Origin: JANJTY01 sp038257155
GTDB lineage: Bacteria; Pseudomonadota; Gammaproteobacteria; Xanthomonadales; Xanthomonadaceae
Direction: 5' to 3'
DNA: 59,534 bases
NCBI GenBank assembly: GCA_038257155.1
Contig: JBBSJP010000024.1
Coordinates: forward strand, 1 to 59,534
The position numbers and the translations under genes are program-made. Of the stretch, positions 40,831 through 49,009 are shown one piece after another. The notes below the pieces were generated by a model, which was not told the origin of the DNA, searched no databases, and was given only the letters and a program-made list of their open reading frames with translations. Every line of letters starts with the position of its first letter. Position 1 is the first letter of the stretch.

Positions 40831-41521
40831 AGCTTTCGCGCCCCTGCGGGGCAGCGAGTCACTTTCTCGTACGTCGGGCATCTTGCCCTCCGCCCTTCGG
40901 GCCGCCTTCGGCGTTCGGCCTCGCTCCTGCTCGGCTCGTGCTTGTCCAAGAGAAAGTAACCAAAGAGAAGGACACCCCAGTCTCGCGCCGCGCGGGAAAA
41001 GCCCCGCGCGGTACCCTGCGCTGCTCACCATGACCGGGCCGGCCCGAACTCGCACATCCATGTGCTCAAACATGCGGGCCTTTCCCCCGGCCCTGGCTCC
41101 GCTGCTCGGCACGAGCCGATGGGGACCCTGAAAGCCAACAGCAACAGCAGAAGCAACAGCAGGAGCAACAGCAGGAGCAACAGCAACTCCTGCTTCGCTC
41201 AATTGGTGGCGAGCGCAGCGAAGCCAAACACGGCTCAAAGAAGCGAGCGAAGCCGCAGCGGAAATCGAGGCAGGCTCTTGGCTCCTGGCTTTGAATCCCC
41301 GTTCATTTTCCGCCGAGTAGCGGAGGAATCCGGCGGGGAAAGGCGCGCATGTCCGAGGCCATGGATGGCCGAGTTCGCGCCGGCCGACGGATTCTGAGCA
41401 ACGCAGGGCACCCCGCGCGCTTCTTGCGCGGGGCGGGAAATCCGGGGTGCCCTTCTCTTTGGTTACTTTCTCTTGGGCAAGCAAGAGAAAGTGACTCGCG
41501 CCCCGAAGGGGCACGAAAGCT
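40831..41521. repeat. Long imperfect inverted repeat with hexamer-rich centre
   Basis: The left arm (40831-41114) starts AGCTTTCGCGCCCCTGCGGG and continues through AAGAGAAAGTAACCAAAGAG; the right arm (41310-41521) carries the inverse, CTCTTTGGTTACTTTCTCTT and CCCCGAAGGGGCACGAAAGC. Other matched blocks are ATCCATG(T/G) and GGGCCTTTCCCC/GGGGAAAGGCGC. The left arm holds an extra ~65-bp GC-rich palindromic segment (about 40870-40940). The ~195-bp centre contains repeated AACAGC/AGGAGC units at 41136-41188. Copies of this element are, from memory, common in Xanthomonadales genomes. Confidence 0.8.
41136..41188 (+). repeat. Imperfect AACAGC/AGCAACAGCAGG tandem tract
   Basis: A run of AACAGC hexamers with variants (AGAAGC, AGGAGC) located in the centre of the long inverted repeat. 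Such tracts readily change copy number. Any frame through it gives a Ser/Asn-type low-complexity peptide, and no gene is supported. Confidence 0.75.
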
Positions 41522-41805
41522 CTTGCTCTCACTGAGAGGAGCCGACTGACACAAGTGTGGTTCGAGATGCGCTCTCGTTCGGCCGCCAAGGCCTCTACGA
41601 GGCGCTGCGCGCCTTCGCCCGCTGCGCGGCCGCCTCGATCGCTCCTCACCACGAACGGAGGTGAGTGGTGTTCGAAATCAACGGATCCGCTACGCGCCGA
41701 TGACGGCGACCAAGGCAAGTCATTGCACCGCGCGGGCCAACGAACTCTGGCAGCGCGTGCATCAACCATCGTAGGGCGGCCCATGCCGGGCGCCACGCGG
41801 GCCAC

Positions 41806-42132
41806 TCACTGATCCTCGTTCAATGGTCGATTGAACCGGCTCGCTGGCCGCAGCAGCACCCAGGTGAACAGGCTGGCACTGGCCGTTGCCAGCCAGAACA
41901 TGAAGAAGCCGATCGTGTAGCCCATCTCGCGACTGATGTCCCAGTTGACGAAGCTGATGTCGCGCAGCGCCAACGGATCGATGAAGGCGAAGAACACCAT
42001 GGTCGCCACGCCGGCGGAAAAGAAGCTCGGCCAGAGAATCGCGCCGACCTTTTGCGCCATCGGGCGCGGTGCGTGGTCGAAACGGGATTCCGCTTCGACC
42101 CGTGCGACCTGGTCGGTGTTGTCGATCTTCAC
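41806..42132 (-). CDS. Small two-helix membrane protein downstream of ccoP
   Basis: A 108-aa protein. A charged N-terminus (MKIDNTDQVARVEAESRFD) is followed by two helices: about 31-51 (GAILWPSFFSAGVATMVFFA) and about 70-94 (MGYTIGFFMFWLATASASLF). The segment FIDPLALRDI lies between them. It overlaps ccoP by four bases (ATGA), so it is translated with the oxidase. I know no named family. Position suggests a cbb3 assembly or stability factor, comparable in size to small accessory proteins, but this is inference only. Confidence 0.75.
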   Translation of the reverse strand: MKIDNTDQVARVEAESRFDHAPRPMAQKVGAILWPSFFSAGVATMVFFAFIDPLALRDISFVNWDISREMGYTIGFFMFWLATASASLFTWVLLRPASRFNRPLNEDQ

Positions 42133-43037
42133 GGTGCGGGGTTCGTCGAGTCCGAAGTCTGGCCCAGATGATAGACCCAGCCCGCGACCAGTCGGGCGCG
42201 ATCGCTGCCGATGATCGGTTCATGCGGTGGCATGTAGCCGTTGCGGCCTGTCACGATGGCAGTACGGATGCTGTCGAAGTCGCTTCCGTACAGCCACACG
42301 CCGTCAGTCAGGTTGGGCGCGCCAAGCGCAGCCATGCCGGTTCCCTCGCGTCCGTGGCAGGCCGCACAGATCATTTCGAAGCGCGGCTTGCCGGCTGCCG
42401 CCAGGCTGGGATCGACGCGCTGGCCCGACAGGCTCTGCACGTAAACTGCGGTCTCGTTGACTGCCTGATCACTGCCGAGCACGGCAGCGAAGGGGGGCAT
42501 CGCCGCTTGCCGTCCGCCGAGGATCGAGGCGAGGATCTGCTCCGGTTCGCCGCCCCACTGCCAGTCCTTGTCGGTGAGGTTGGGAAAGCCCTTGGCACCG
42601 CGCGCATCCGAGCCGTGGCACATGGCGCAGTTATTGGCGAACACCGATTGGCCCAGGGCGCGCGCCTCGGCATCACCAGCCAGTTCGGGAATCGACTTGT
42701 CCGCGAAGCGTGCGAACAGCGGTGCCAGCTTGGCTTCGTTTTCGGCGCGCTGCTTGTCGTGCTCGCCAACCGACGTCCAGCCAGACGTGCCGGCGAAGGC
42801 GCCGAAGCCGGGGTAGTACACGAGGTAGGCAATGCTGAAGACGATGGTCAGCCAGAACAGGTTGATCCACCACTTTGGCAAGGGCTTGTTGTACTCACGA
42901 ATGTCGCCATCCCAGACGTGCCCGGTGGTTTCCGGCTCACCAGGACGGCGCCTGGAAGTTACCCACAGCAGCCACACACAGCCGGCGATGTTGATGACCA
43001 CCAGCACGATGATGAACCAGGACCAGAAGGCGCTCAT
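42129..43037 (-). CDS. ccoP: cbb3 oxidase dihaem subunit III
   Basis: 302 aa. An N-terminal membrane helix region (WSWFIIVLVVINIAGCVWLL) with a second helix (WWINLFWLTIVFSIAYLVYY), then two cytochrome c domains with CAMCH (NNCAMCHGSDARG) and CAACH (MICAACHGREGTG) haem motifs. The conserved HVWDGDIREYNKPLPKWW between the helices is typical of CcoP. It passes electrons from soluble cytochrome c to the catalytic subunit. ATG 43037 overlaps the ccoQ stop by four bases. Confidence 0.95.
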   Translation of the reverse strand: MSAFWSWFIIVLVVINIAGCVWLLWVTSRRRPGEPETTGHVWDGDIREYNKPLPKWWINLFWLTIVFSIAYLVYYPGFGAFAGTSGWTSVGEHDKQRAENEAKLAPLFARFADKSIPELAGDAEARALGQSVFANNCAMCHGSDARGAKGFPNLTDKDWQWGGEPEQILASILGGRQAAMPPFAAVLGSDQAVNETAVYVQSLSGQRVDPSLAAAGKPRFEMICAACHGREGTGMAALGAPNLTDGVWLYGSDFDSIRTAIVTGRNGYMPPHEPIIGSDRARLVAGWVYHLGQTSDSTNPAP

Positions 43038-43216
43038 GGTGTTTTCTCGTTCGAAGGGATGCGGTGGTCACCCGACGGCGCTTCGTCTTCCAGCGGCAGT
43101 CGTGCGGCTGCATCGAAATGGGGTTTGCGCTTGCTGCTCCAGGCCCAGATCCAGCCGCCGATGAATGCCAGCAGAAGGAACAGGGTGATCAGACCGGAAA
43201 TCGTTGCGCTGCTCAT
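43034..43216 (-). CDS. ccoQ: CcoQ/FixQ small subunit
   Basis: 60 aa with one helix (GLITLFLLLAFIGGWIWAWS) followed by SKRKPHFDAAARLPLEDE, the FixQ pattern (W-x-x-x-x-x-x-x-F-D-x-A-A-x-L-P). It stabilises the ccoP-ccoNO interaction. It overlaps ccoP and follows ccoO by 13 bases. Confidence 0.93.
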   Translation of the reverse strand: MSSATISGLITLFLLLAFIGGWIWAWSSKRKPHFDAAARLPLEDEAPSGDHRIPSNEKTP

Positions 43217-43229
43217 GTGAGTTCGGTCC

Positions 43230-43838
43230 TCACTGGCCGCGCGGGCCGTGGATGCCGAGACCCTGCAGGTAGGCGATGACCGCGTCCATCTCGGTCTTGC
43301 CCGCCACCTTGGCCGGCGCGCCGGCGATGTCCTCGTCGCTGTAGGGATCGCCGATCATGCGCAAACGCTGCATGCGCAGCACGACGCGGGAAGCATCCAG
43401 TGGACGTTCGATCATCCAGGGATAGCCGGGCATATTGCTCTCCGGCACCACGTCGCGCGGGTTGATCAGGTGGGCGCGGTGCCAGTCGTCCGAATAGCGG
43501 CCACCAACGCGGGCCAGATCCGGTCCGGTGCGCTTGCTGCCCCACTGGAAGGGACGGTCGTAGACCGATTCGCCGGCCAGCGAGTAATGGCCATAGCGTT
43601 CGGTTTCGAAACGCAGGGTACGGATCATCTGCGAGTGGCAGTTGTAGCAGCCTTCGCGCACATAGATGTCGCGCCCGGCCAGCTCCAGCGGCCCGTAAGG
43701 CTCGACTCCCGGCGCCGGCTCGATCGCTTCGGCCTGGTACATCAGCGGCACGATCTGGGCGAGTCCGCCGAAGCTGATCGCGACCGCGATCAGCACCAGC
43801 ATCAGGCCGATGTTCTTTTCGATTTTTTCATGGCTCAT
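43230..43838 (-). CDS. ccoO: cbb3 oxidase monohaem subunit II
   Basis: 202 aa. One N-terminal helix (IGLMLVLIAVAISFGGLAQI) and a periplasmic cytochrome c domain with CYNCH (REGCYNCHSQMIRTLRFETE) and a distal Met in PESNMPGYPWM. RTGPDLARVGGRYSDDWHRA is the conserved middle motif. The protein ends with the usual short C-terminus (LQGLGIHGPRGQ). It is ten bases downstream of ccoN. Confidence 0.96.
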   Translation of the reverse strand: MSHEKIEKNIGLMLVLIAVAISFGGLAQIVPLMYQAEAIEPAPGVEPYGPLELAGRDIYVREGCYNCHSQMIRTLRFETERYGHYSLAGESVYDRPFQWGSKRTGPDLARVGGRYSDDWHRAHLINPRDVVPESNMPGYPWMIERPLDASRVVLRMQRLRMIGDPYSDEDIAGAPAKVAGKTEMDAVIAYLQGLGIHGPRGQ

Positions 43839-43848
43839 GGCGGGGTCC

Positions 43849-45285
43849 TCAGGCGTGCGCGGGCTGCGGGGCGGGGTCGAGGACCGGGCTGTCCTGGACG
43901 CTGCGCGCCATCTGGAAGGTCTTCCAGGTGTTGTACGCCATGATCAGCATGCCGCCGATCACCAGCAGGCCGCCGAGCAATCGGATCAGGAAGTAGGGAT
44001 AGGTCGCCACCAGCGATTCCACGAAGGTGTAGGTCAGGGTGCCGTCGGTATTGGTGGCACGCCACATCAGGCCCTGCATCACGCCCGCGATCCACATCGA
44101 GGCGATGTAGAACACCACGCCGATGGTGTGCACCCAGAAGTGCGTGTCGATCAGCTTGACCGAGTACATCTCCTTCAGACCCAGCACGCGCGGATACAGC
44201 ATGTACATCGCGCCGATGGTGATCATCGCCACCCAGCCCAGCGCGCCGGAGTGCACATGGCCAACGGTCCAGTCGGTGTAGTGGCTGAGTGCGTTGACGG
44301 TCTTGATCGACATCATCGGACCTTCGAACGTGCTCATCATGTAGAAGGACAGCGAGACGATCATGAACTTGATGATCGGGTCGGTGCGCAGCTTGTGCCA
44401 GGCGCCGGCGAGGGTCATCACGCCGTTGATCGCGCCACCCCAGGATGGCGCCAGCAGGATCAGCGAGAACACCATGCCGAGCGACTGCGCCCAGTCGGGC
44501 AGGGCGGTGTACTGCAGATGGTGGGGACCGGCCCACATGTAGATCGCGATCAGGGCCCAGAAGTGCACGATCGAGAGGCGATAGGAGTAGATCGGCCGGC
44601 CGACCTGTTTGGGCACGAAGTAGTACATGATCCCGAGGAAGCCGGCAGTCAGGAAGAAGCCCACCGCGTTGTGCCCGTACCACCACTGCACCATGGCATC
44701 GACCGCGCCGCTGTAGATCGGATACGACTTCGCCAGTCCTGCCGGAATCGACAGGTTGTTGACGATGTGCAGCACCGCGATGGTGAGGATGTAGGCACCG
44801 AAGAACCAGTTGGCGACGTAGATGTGCGGTATGCGGCGCTTCATGATGGTGCCGAAGAACAGCACCGCGTAGGCCACCCAGACCACGGTGATCAGCAGGT
44901 CGATTGGCCACTCCAGCTCGGCGTACTCCTTGCCCTGGGTCAAGCCCAGCGGCAGGGTGATGGCGGCCAGCAGGATCACGGCCTGCCAGCCCCAGAAGAC
45001 AAAGGCGGCGAGCTTGTCGGAGATCAGGCGCGCATGGCAGGTTCGCTGTACTACGTAAAGGCTGGTGGCGAACAGGCCGCAACCTCCGAAAGCGAAGATC
45101 ACCGCATTGGTGTGCAGCGGACGCAGGCGGCCATAACTCAGCCAGGGGATATCCATGTTCAAGGACGGCCAGTAGAGCTGGGCCGCGATCAGGACGCCCA
45201 CAAGCATGCCGACGATGCCCCAGACCAGGGTCATAACGGCAAACTGACGGACGACCTTGTCGTTATAGGTCGCTAGCTGATTCAT
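43849..45285 (-). CDS. ccoN: cbb3 oxidase catalytic subunit I
   Basis: 478 aa, 12 helices. It reduces O2 with high affinity at the haem b3-CuB site. Haem and copper ligands: RPLHTNAVIFAFGG (low-spin haem His), YGHNAVGFFLT (CuB His and nearby Tyr), YMWAGPHHLQYTALPDW (CuB His pair), and HVHSGALGW near the end (haem His). ATG 45285 has GGGGG upstream; longer frames (from 45405) would extend into the regulatory region. An Anr/FNR-type box lies 55-68 bases upstream. The full ccoNOQP set follows. Confidence 0.97.
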   Translation of the reverse strand: MNQLATYNDKVVRQFAVMTLVWGIVGMLVGVLIAAQLYWPSLNMDIPWLSYGRLRPLHTNAVIFAFGGCGLFATSLYVVQRTCHARLISDKLAAFVFWGWQAVILLAAITLPLGLTQGKEYAELEWPIDLLITVVWVAYAVLFFGTIMKRRIPHIYVANWFFGAYILTIAVLHIVNNLSIPAGLAKSYPIYSGAVDAMVQWWYGHNAVGFFLTAGFLGIMYYFVPKQVGRPIYSYRLSIVHFWALIAIYMWAGPHHLQYTALPDWAQSLGMVFSLILLAPSWGGAINGVMTLAGAWHKLRTDPIIKFMIVSLSFYMMSTFEGPMMSIKTVNALSHYTDWTVGHVHSGALGWVAMITIGAMYMLYPRVLGLKEMYSVKLIDTHFWVHTIGVVFYIASMWIAGVMQGLMWRATNTDGTLTYTFVESLVATYPYFLIRLLGGLLVIGGMLIMAYNTWKTFQMARSVQDSPVLDPAPQPAHA

Positions 45286-45339
45286 GAAACCCCCGATGCT
45301 TTGACGCATGAATTTTCCGGACATTGCTGTTCCGGCGTA

Positions 45340-45353
45340 TTGACCTCGATCAA
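45340..45353 (-). promoter_or_regulatory. Anr/FNR-type box ahead of ccoNOQP
   Basis: On the minus strand the site reads TTGAT-CGAG-GTCAA, one mismatch from the FNR/Anr consensus TTGAT-N4-ATCAA. It is centred about 60 bases upstream of the ccoN start codon. Low-oxygen activation of ccoNOQP through an FNR-family regulator is well known in other bacteria and is inferred here. Confidence 0.65.
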
Positions 45354-45405
45354 GTGCATCCTGGCCCGGCTCCGCGTGTCGTGCGGCACGCCGGGTTGGG
45401 CCCAT

Positions 45406-47634
45406 TCAGGCGCCGGCTGCCGGTACCGCCGCAGCGGCTGTTGTGGTGAAGAATCGGTCGATCGACACCGGGCGGTGCACGGCGTAACCCTGAGCATAGT
45501 CGACTCCCAGACTACGCAACTTGGCCAGGATCTCCGGTGAGCTGACACATTCGGCTACCGTCTGCTTGTTCAATACCCGCGCGATGTCCGCAATGGCGCG
45601 CACCACGGCCAGCGCGAGCGGTGACTCCTCGACCGGCCTGACAAAGCTGCCGTCGATCTTGAAGTAGTCCACATCCAGATCATTCAGATACCCGAACGAG
45701 CAGAATCCGGTGCCGAAGTCATCGAGCGCGAAATGGCAGCCCAGCGCGCGGATGTCCTGGATGAAATGCTGGGCGCGGTTGAGGTCGCGCACCGCGCTGG
45801 TTTCGGTGATCTCGAAGCAGATCTGGTCGGGGCGCAGCGGCGAACTGGCCAACTTGCGACGCACGAAACGTCCGAAGGCATCGTCTTCCACCGCCGCGGC
45901 GGTGAGGTTGATGCAGCACAGCCCCACTTCGGCGGCGGCCTCGGGATTGCGCGCGAACCAGTCCAGGCAGTGTTCGAAAACGTAGCGATCCAGCTTCACG
46001 CCCAGCTTGAAGCGCTCGGCAGCTGGCACGAACTGGTCGGGCGTGAGCAGTTTGCCGCTGGTTGGGTCGTAAAGGCGCAGCAGGATCTCGAAGTGGCGAC
46101 GTCCGTCATCAATTTCCTGCAGCGGCGCAATGCGCTGGCAGTGCAGCTGAAAGTGTTCGTGCTGCAGCGCGGCGTTGAGGCGCATTGCCCAGCGCATGGC
46201 AACCGTCTGTTCGTGCACGTCACCGTGTCCGGGCGTGACGATCTCGACCCGATTGCCGCCACGTTCCTTGGCCAGGAAGCAGGCCGCGTCGGCGTCAGCC
46301 AGGATGCGCTCGAACTCGGCCACGCCGGCGCGGAACGGCAGCAAACCGATGCTGACGCTGGGCGACAGCACATGGCCTTCCCAGGCAAAGCGGTAGTTCG
46401 ACACCGCCTCGCGCAGTTGCTCGGCGCGGTGCTTGGCCTGGTGCGGCGAGACGTGCCGCATCAGCACCGTGAACTCGTCGCCGCTGATGCGACTCAGCTG
46501 GTCCTGCGGGCCCAGATTGGCCTGCAGCACACTGACCAGGGCCTTGAGCAGCTCGTCGCCGGCCTTGTGACTGACCGTATCGTTGACCAGCTTGAACTGA
46601 TCGAGATCGAGATAGGCCAGGGCAAGTGGTTCCTCATCGCGTCGCGCCAGCAGGCTGCGGGTGTTGTCCTCGAAGGCACTGCGATTCGGCAGGCCGGTCA
46701 GCGAGTCGGTCTGGGCGCGGCGCAGCATGCGGTAGGTGGCGATGCGACTCTCGAAGCTGGCGGCAGAGAGTATCTGCGGCACCATGGCGATGACGCACAT
46801 GAAGACCAGCAGGATGACTGCATCCAGCAAGCCGGTGGGGGTGGGGAAGCCGGCCAGGCCCAGTCCCAGGAGACTGGTGAAGAACAGCGCCAGCACACCG
46901 GTGGCCAAGGCGGTGAACAGCGGTTCGAATCGTTGCGCGCTCCACAGCAGCATGGCGAGCGGCATGCTGGCCAGCCCGACGGCGTAAGCGCCGCTGTAGC
47001 GGCCAGCCCACAGTACCGCGCTGGCCATCACTACAAGGCTTGCCATCCAGGCGAGTTTCTCCGGCATGCGCGAAAAGCCCAGTGCCGGATGCCCGGCAAG
47101 CGATGAGCTGCCGCCAAGTACGGCAACCAGCACGGCCGGCGAGATGGTGATCACGCCAAACAGGTTGCTGAGCGCCCATTGCGCCAGCCCCGGGCCGAGC
47201 TCGCCCTTGGGCAGCATGCCGGCATGGATCAGGCCGGCAACACCGATCAACGCGCTGATGCCTACCATCACCAGACCGCCCTGGAACATCACCAGGCCAC
47301 TGCGTACCGTGAGTCGCTCGGGCGCGCCCGGGTGGAAGCGCTGCACCAGGGCCACACCGGCCACCGGCCCCAGTACATTGCTGAGCAGCGAGTAAGGAAT
47401 GAACAGGTAGGGTGTCGGCGAGATGAACAGGTGCAGGATCAGCACCCCGACCGCGATGAACGTCCACCAGCGCAGTCCCCAGATCAGCAGCGCTGCGTAT
47501 GCCAATCCGGCGGGTGGCCAGATAAGGGTGATGCGGTTCTCGTCGGACAGGAACAGCACAGCCAGCTCGGCCCCGGCCAGGAAGAGGCCGACAAGCACGA
47601 GGAATCGGACCGCATGGCGAGCAGTGCTGTTCAC
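45406..47634 (-). CDS. MASE1-GGDEF-EAL membrane signalling protein
   Basis: 742 aa. An N-terminal MASE1 membrane sensor (about eight helices, residues 1-290, with ITLIWPPAGLAYAALLIWG). The GGDEF domain (~300-470) has SLTGLPNRSAFED and the signature SGDEF (384-388) in place of GGDEF. The EAL domain (~485-735) has EIL (516-518) in place of EAL, INLTAAAVED, FEITETSAVRD, ALDDFGTGFCSFG (DD 638-639), FKIDGSFV and AECV with QGYAVHRP. Most metal and catalytic positions of EAL are retained, so phosphodiesterase activity on cyclic di-GMP is plausible. The start is GTG with no obvious ribosome binding site; the true start could be further in. Confidence 0.88.
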   Translation of the reverse strand: MNSTARHAVRFLVLVGLFLAGAELAVLFLSDENRITLIWPPAGLAYAALLIWGLRWWTFIAVGVLILHLFISPTPYLFIPYSLLSNVLGPVAGVALVQRFHPGAPERLTVRSGLVMFQGGLVMVGISALIGVAGLIHAGMLPKGELGPGLAQWALSNLFGVITISPAVLVAVLGGSSSLAGHPALGFSRMPEKLAWMASLVVMASAVLWAGRYSGAYAVGLASMPLAMLLWSAQRFEPLFTALATGVLALFFTSLLGLGLAGFPTPTGLLDAVILLVFMCVIAMVPQILSAASFESRIATYRMLRRAQTDSLTGLPNRSAFEDNTRSLLARRDEEPLALAYLDLDQFKLVNDTVSHKAGDELLKALVSVLQANLGPQDQLSRISGDEFTVLMRHVSPHQAKHRAEQLREAVSNYRFAWEGHVLSPSVSIGLLPFRAGVAEFERILADADAACFLAKERGGNRVEIVTPGHGDVHEQTVAMRWAMRLNAALQHEHFQLHCQRIAPLQEIDDGRRHFEILLRLYDPTSGKLLTPDQFVPAAERFKLGVKLDRYVFEHCLDWFARNPEAAAEVGLCCINLTAAAVEDDAFGRFVRRKLASSPLRPDQICFEITETSAVRDLNRAQHFIQDIRALGCHFALDDFGTGFCSFGYLNDLDVDYFKIDGSFVRPVEESPLALAVVRAIADIARVLNKQTVAECVSSPEILAKLRSLGVDYAQGYAVHRPVSIDRFFTTTAAAAVPAAGA

Positions 47635-47689
47635 GCAATGAGTTTATACCCGGTTCAGGGCTTCGGGGTGCAGCCCCTATGGAAGGTCT

Positions 47690-47850
47690 GAACTAGTCCA
47701 TCCTGGACTTTTCAGCCCACGTCGAGTCCGGCACAGGTCCGGACTCGACTTCGCGAAATCAATCGCTTGCGCGATTGACTCGCGGGCCGGTCATCCATGG
47801 CCGGCGAAACCTCTGACTTATCCAGAGGTTCCCTATCGGCTAAGGTAGCC
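47690..47850. repeat. Cluster of four hairpins between divergent genes
   Basis: In order: AGTCCATCCTGGACT (~47694), CGAGTCCGG...CCGGACTCG (~47730), GCCGGTCATCCATGGCCGGC (~47785) with AATCGCTTGCGCGATT just before, and AACCTCTG...CAGAGGTT (~47810). The gap between the GTG of the signalling protein and the SET gene (about 240 bases) consists largely of these palindromes. They resemble extragenic repeats rather than a single regulatory site. Confidence 0.55.
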
Positions 47851-47875
47851 GCCCGATCCCGCCAGTGCAGTGTCC

Positions 47876-48349
47876 ATGTCCCGCCGAATTGTCGCCCGTC
47901 GTTCTCCCATCCACGGCAATGGCGTGTTTGCCTGTGTCGACCTGCCGGCTGAAACCATCCTGATCGAATACAAGGGTCGCCGCATCAGCCACGCCGACGC
48001 GGACAGTGAATACGCCGGCTCATCAGACAGCGGCCACACCTTTCTTTTCACGCTGAATGAGGAATTCATCGTCGACGCCAATGTCGGCGGCAACGCGGCG
48101 CGCTGGATCAACCACAGCTGCGAGCCGAATTGTCGCGCGCTGATCGAAGAGCATGCGGGGGCGGATCGTCGCCGCGACAAAGTACTGATCGAAAGCCTGC
48201 GTCCGATTGCAGCTGACGAAGAGTTGACCTACGACTACGGCATCGTGTTGGACGAACCGCACAGCGCGAGGATGAAGAAGATCTGGGTCTGTCGCTGCGG
48301 TGCACAGACCTGCAGCGGCACCATGCTCAAACCCAAGCGCGGCCGCTGA
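47876..48349 (+). CDS. SET-domain protein lysine methyltransferase-like protein
   Basis: 157 aa from ATG 47876 (GTG 47870 is also in frame). It has the compact SET fold: RRIVARRSPIHGNGVFACVD (SAM-binding G-x-G), LIEYKGRRISHADADS, the signature NAARWINHSCEPNCRALIE (N-H-S-C), DEELTYDYGIV (E-L-x-Y-D-Y), and a post-SET cysteine-containing tail WVCRCGAQTCSGTM. SET proteins methylate lysines; bacterial examples modify ribosomal or DNA-binding proteins. The substrate here is unknown. The stop codon abuts the stop of the opposite-strand DUF533 gene without any gap. Confidence 0.88.
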   Translation: MSRRIVARRSPIHGNGVFACVDLPAETILIEYKGRRISHADADSEYAGSSDSGHTFLFTLNEEFIVDANVGGNAARWINHSCEPNCRALIEEHAGADRRRDKVLIESLRPIAADEELTYDYGIVLDEPHSARMKKIWVCRCGAQTCSGTMLKPKRGR

Positions 48350-49009
48350 TCACGTTGCGGCCTGTGCTTCCAGGCGCAGTCGCAGTGCCGGCTCAAGCTT
48401 GAGGGCCTTGGCCAGGCCGTCAAGATAAGCCTTCTCCATAAAGTTTTGCTGCTCGACGACCGCCAGGCTGAGCAGGTAGACCTCGCTGGCCAGTTCCGGC
48501 GAGTCGACTGCCGCCGCGACGTCGACAGGATCCAGCGGCTTGGCCAGTTCAGCGTGCAGCCAAGCTTCCAGTTCGGCATCGGCTCCAGCCCGCTTCAGTC
48601 CCTGCCCGATCAATTCGCGCTCGCGCGCATCGACATGGCCATCGGCCTTGGCGGCGGCAACCAAGGCCGAGAGCAGCACCTGACTGTGATGCTCGGCGGC
48701 CGGCGCTGGCAGACGATCGACGGTCTGCGGCTGGCTCGTCGTCGCGGCCGCACCGGTCTTGTCCTGCTGGTAGGAGCCGTAGGCCTTGTAGGCCATCATG
48801 CCGAGCGCCGCCAGGCCACCCATCTTGACCAGGCCGCCGCCCATGCGGCCGCGGCCCAGCAGCATGCCAAGTGCACCACCGGCCAACGCACCCTTGCCGA
48901 GTTCGCTGATCGACAGACCACCATCCGCGCTGGTCCTGGCGATGCCAGTCTGGATCAGGGTTTGCTGCGCACCGCTGAGCAGGTGGTCGAGGAAGCTCTT
49001 CGAATTCAT
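48350..49009 (-). CDS. DUF533 (YebE-type) membrane-associated protein
   Basis: 219 aa. A Gly-rich hydrophobic region (LGKGALAGGALGMLLGRGRM, GLVKMGGLAALGMMAYKAYG, ~38-75) precedes an acidic, helical TerB-like C-terminal domain (LLSALVAAAKADGHVDARER, AAAVDSPELASEVYLLSLAV, AYLDGLAKALKLEPALRLRL). This is the YebE/DUF533 pattern; its function is unknown. ATG 49009 overlaps the DUF2784 stop by four bases. It converges on the SET gene with zero spacing. Confidence 0.85.
   Translation of the reverse strand: MNSKSFLDHLLSGAQQTLIQTGIARTSADGGLSISELGKGALAGGALGMLLGRGRMGGGLVKMGGLAALGMMAYKAYGSYQQDKTGAAATTSQPQTVDRLPAPAAEHHSQVLLSALVAAAKADGHVDARERELIGQGLKRAGADAELEAWLHAELAKPLDPVDVAAAVDSPELASEVYLLSLAVVEQQNFMEKAYLDGLAKALKLEPALRLRLEAQAAT

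Larger units (their letters stand above)
40643..41805. other. 1.16-kb repeat-filled gap inside the cbb3 locus, no supported gene
   Basis: The only long open frame (minus strand) encodes low-complexity protein read through the inverted repeat described below and is not credible as a gene. The stretch contains the long inverted repeat at 40831-41521, a hexamer-rich tract and, near 41560-41800, sequence without recognisable features. No promoter for ccoG could be assigned by eye. Confidence 0.6.

Noticed and set aside
40639..41805. 388-aa minus-strand open frame between ccoG and the small membrane protein
   Set aside because: It reads through both arms of a long inverted repeat and the hexamer tract; the composition is low-complexity Arg/Ala/Ser-rich and the opposite strand is equally open.
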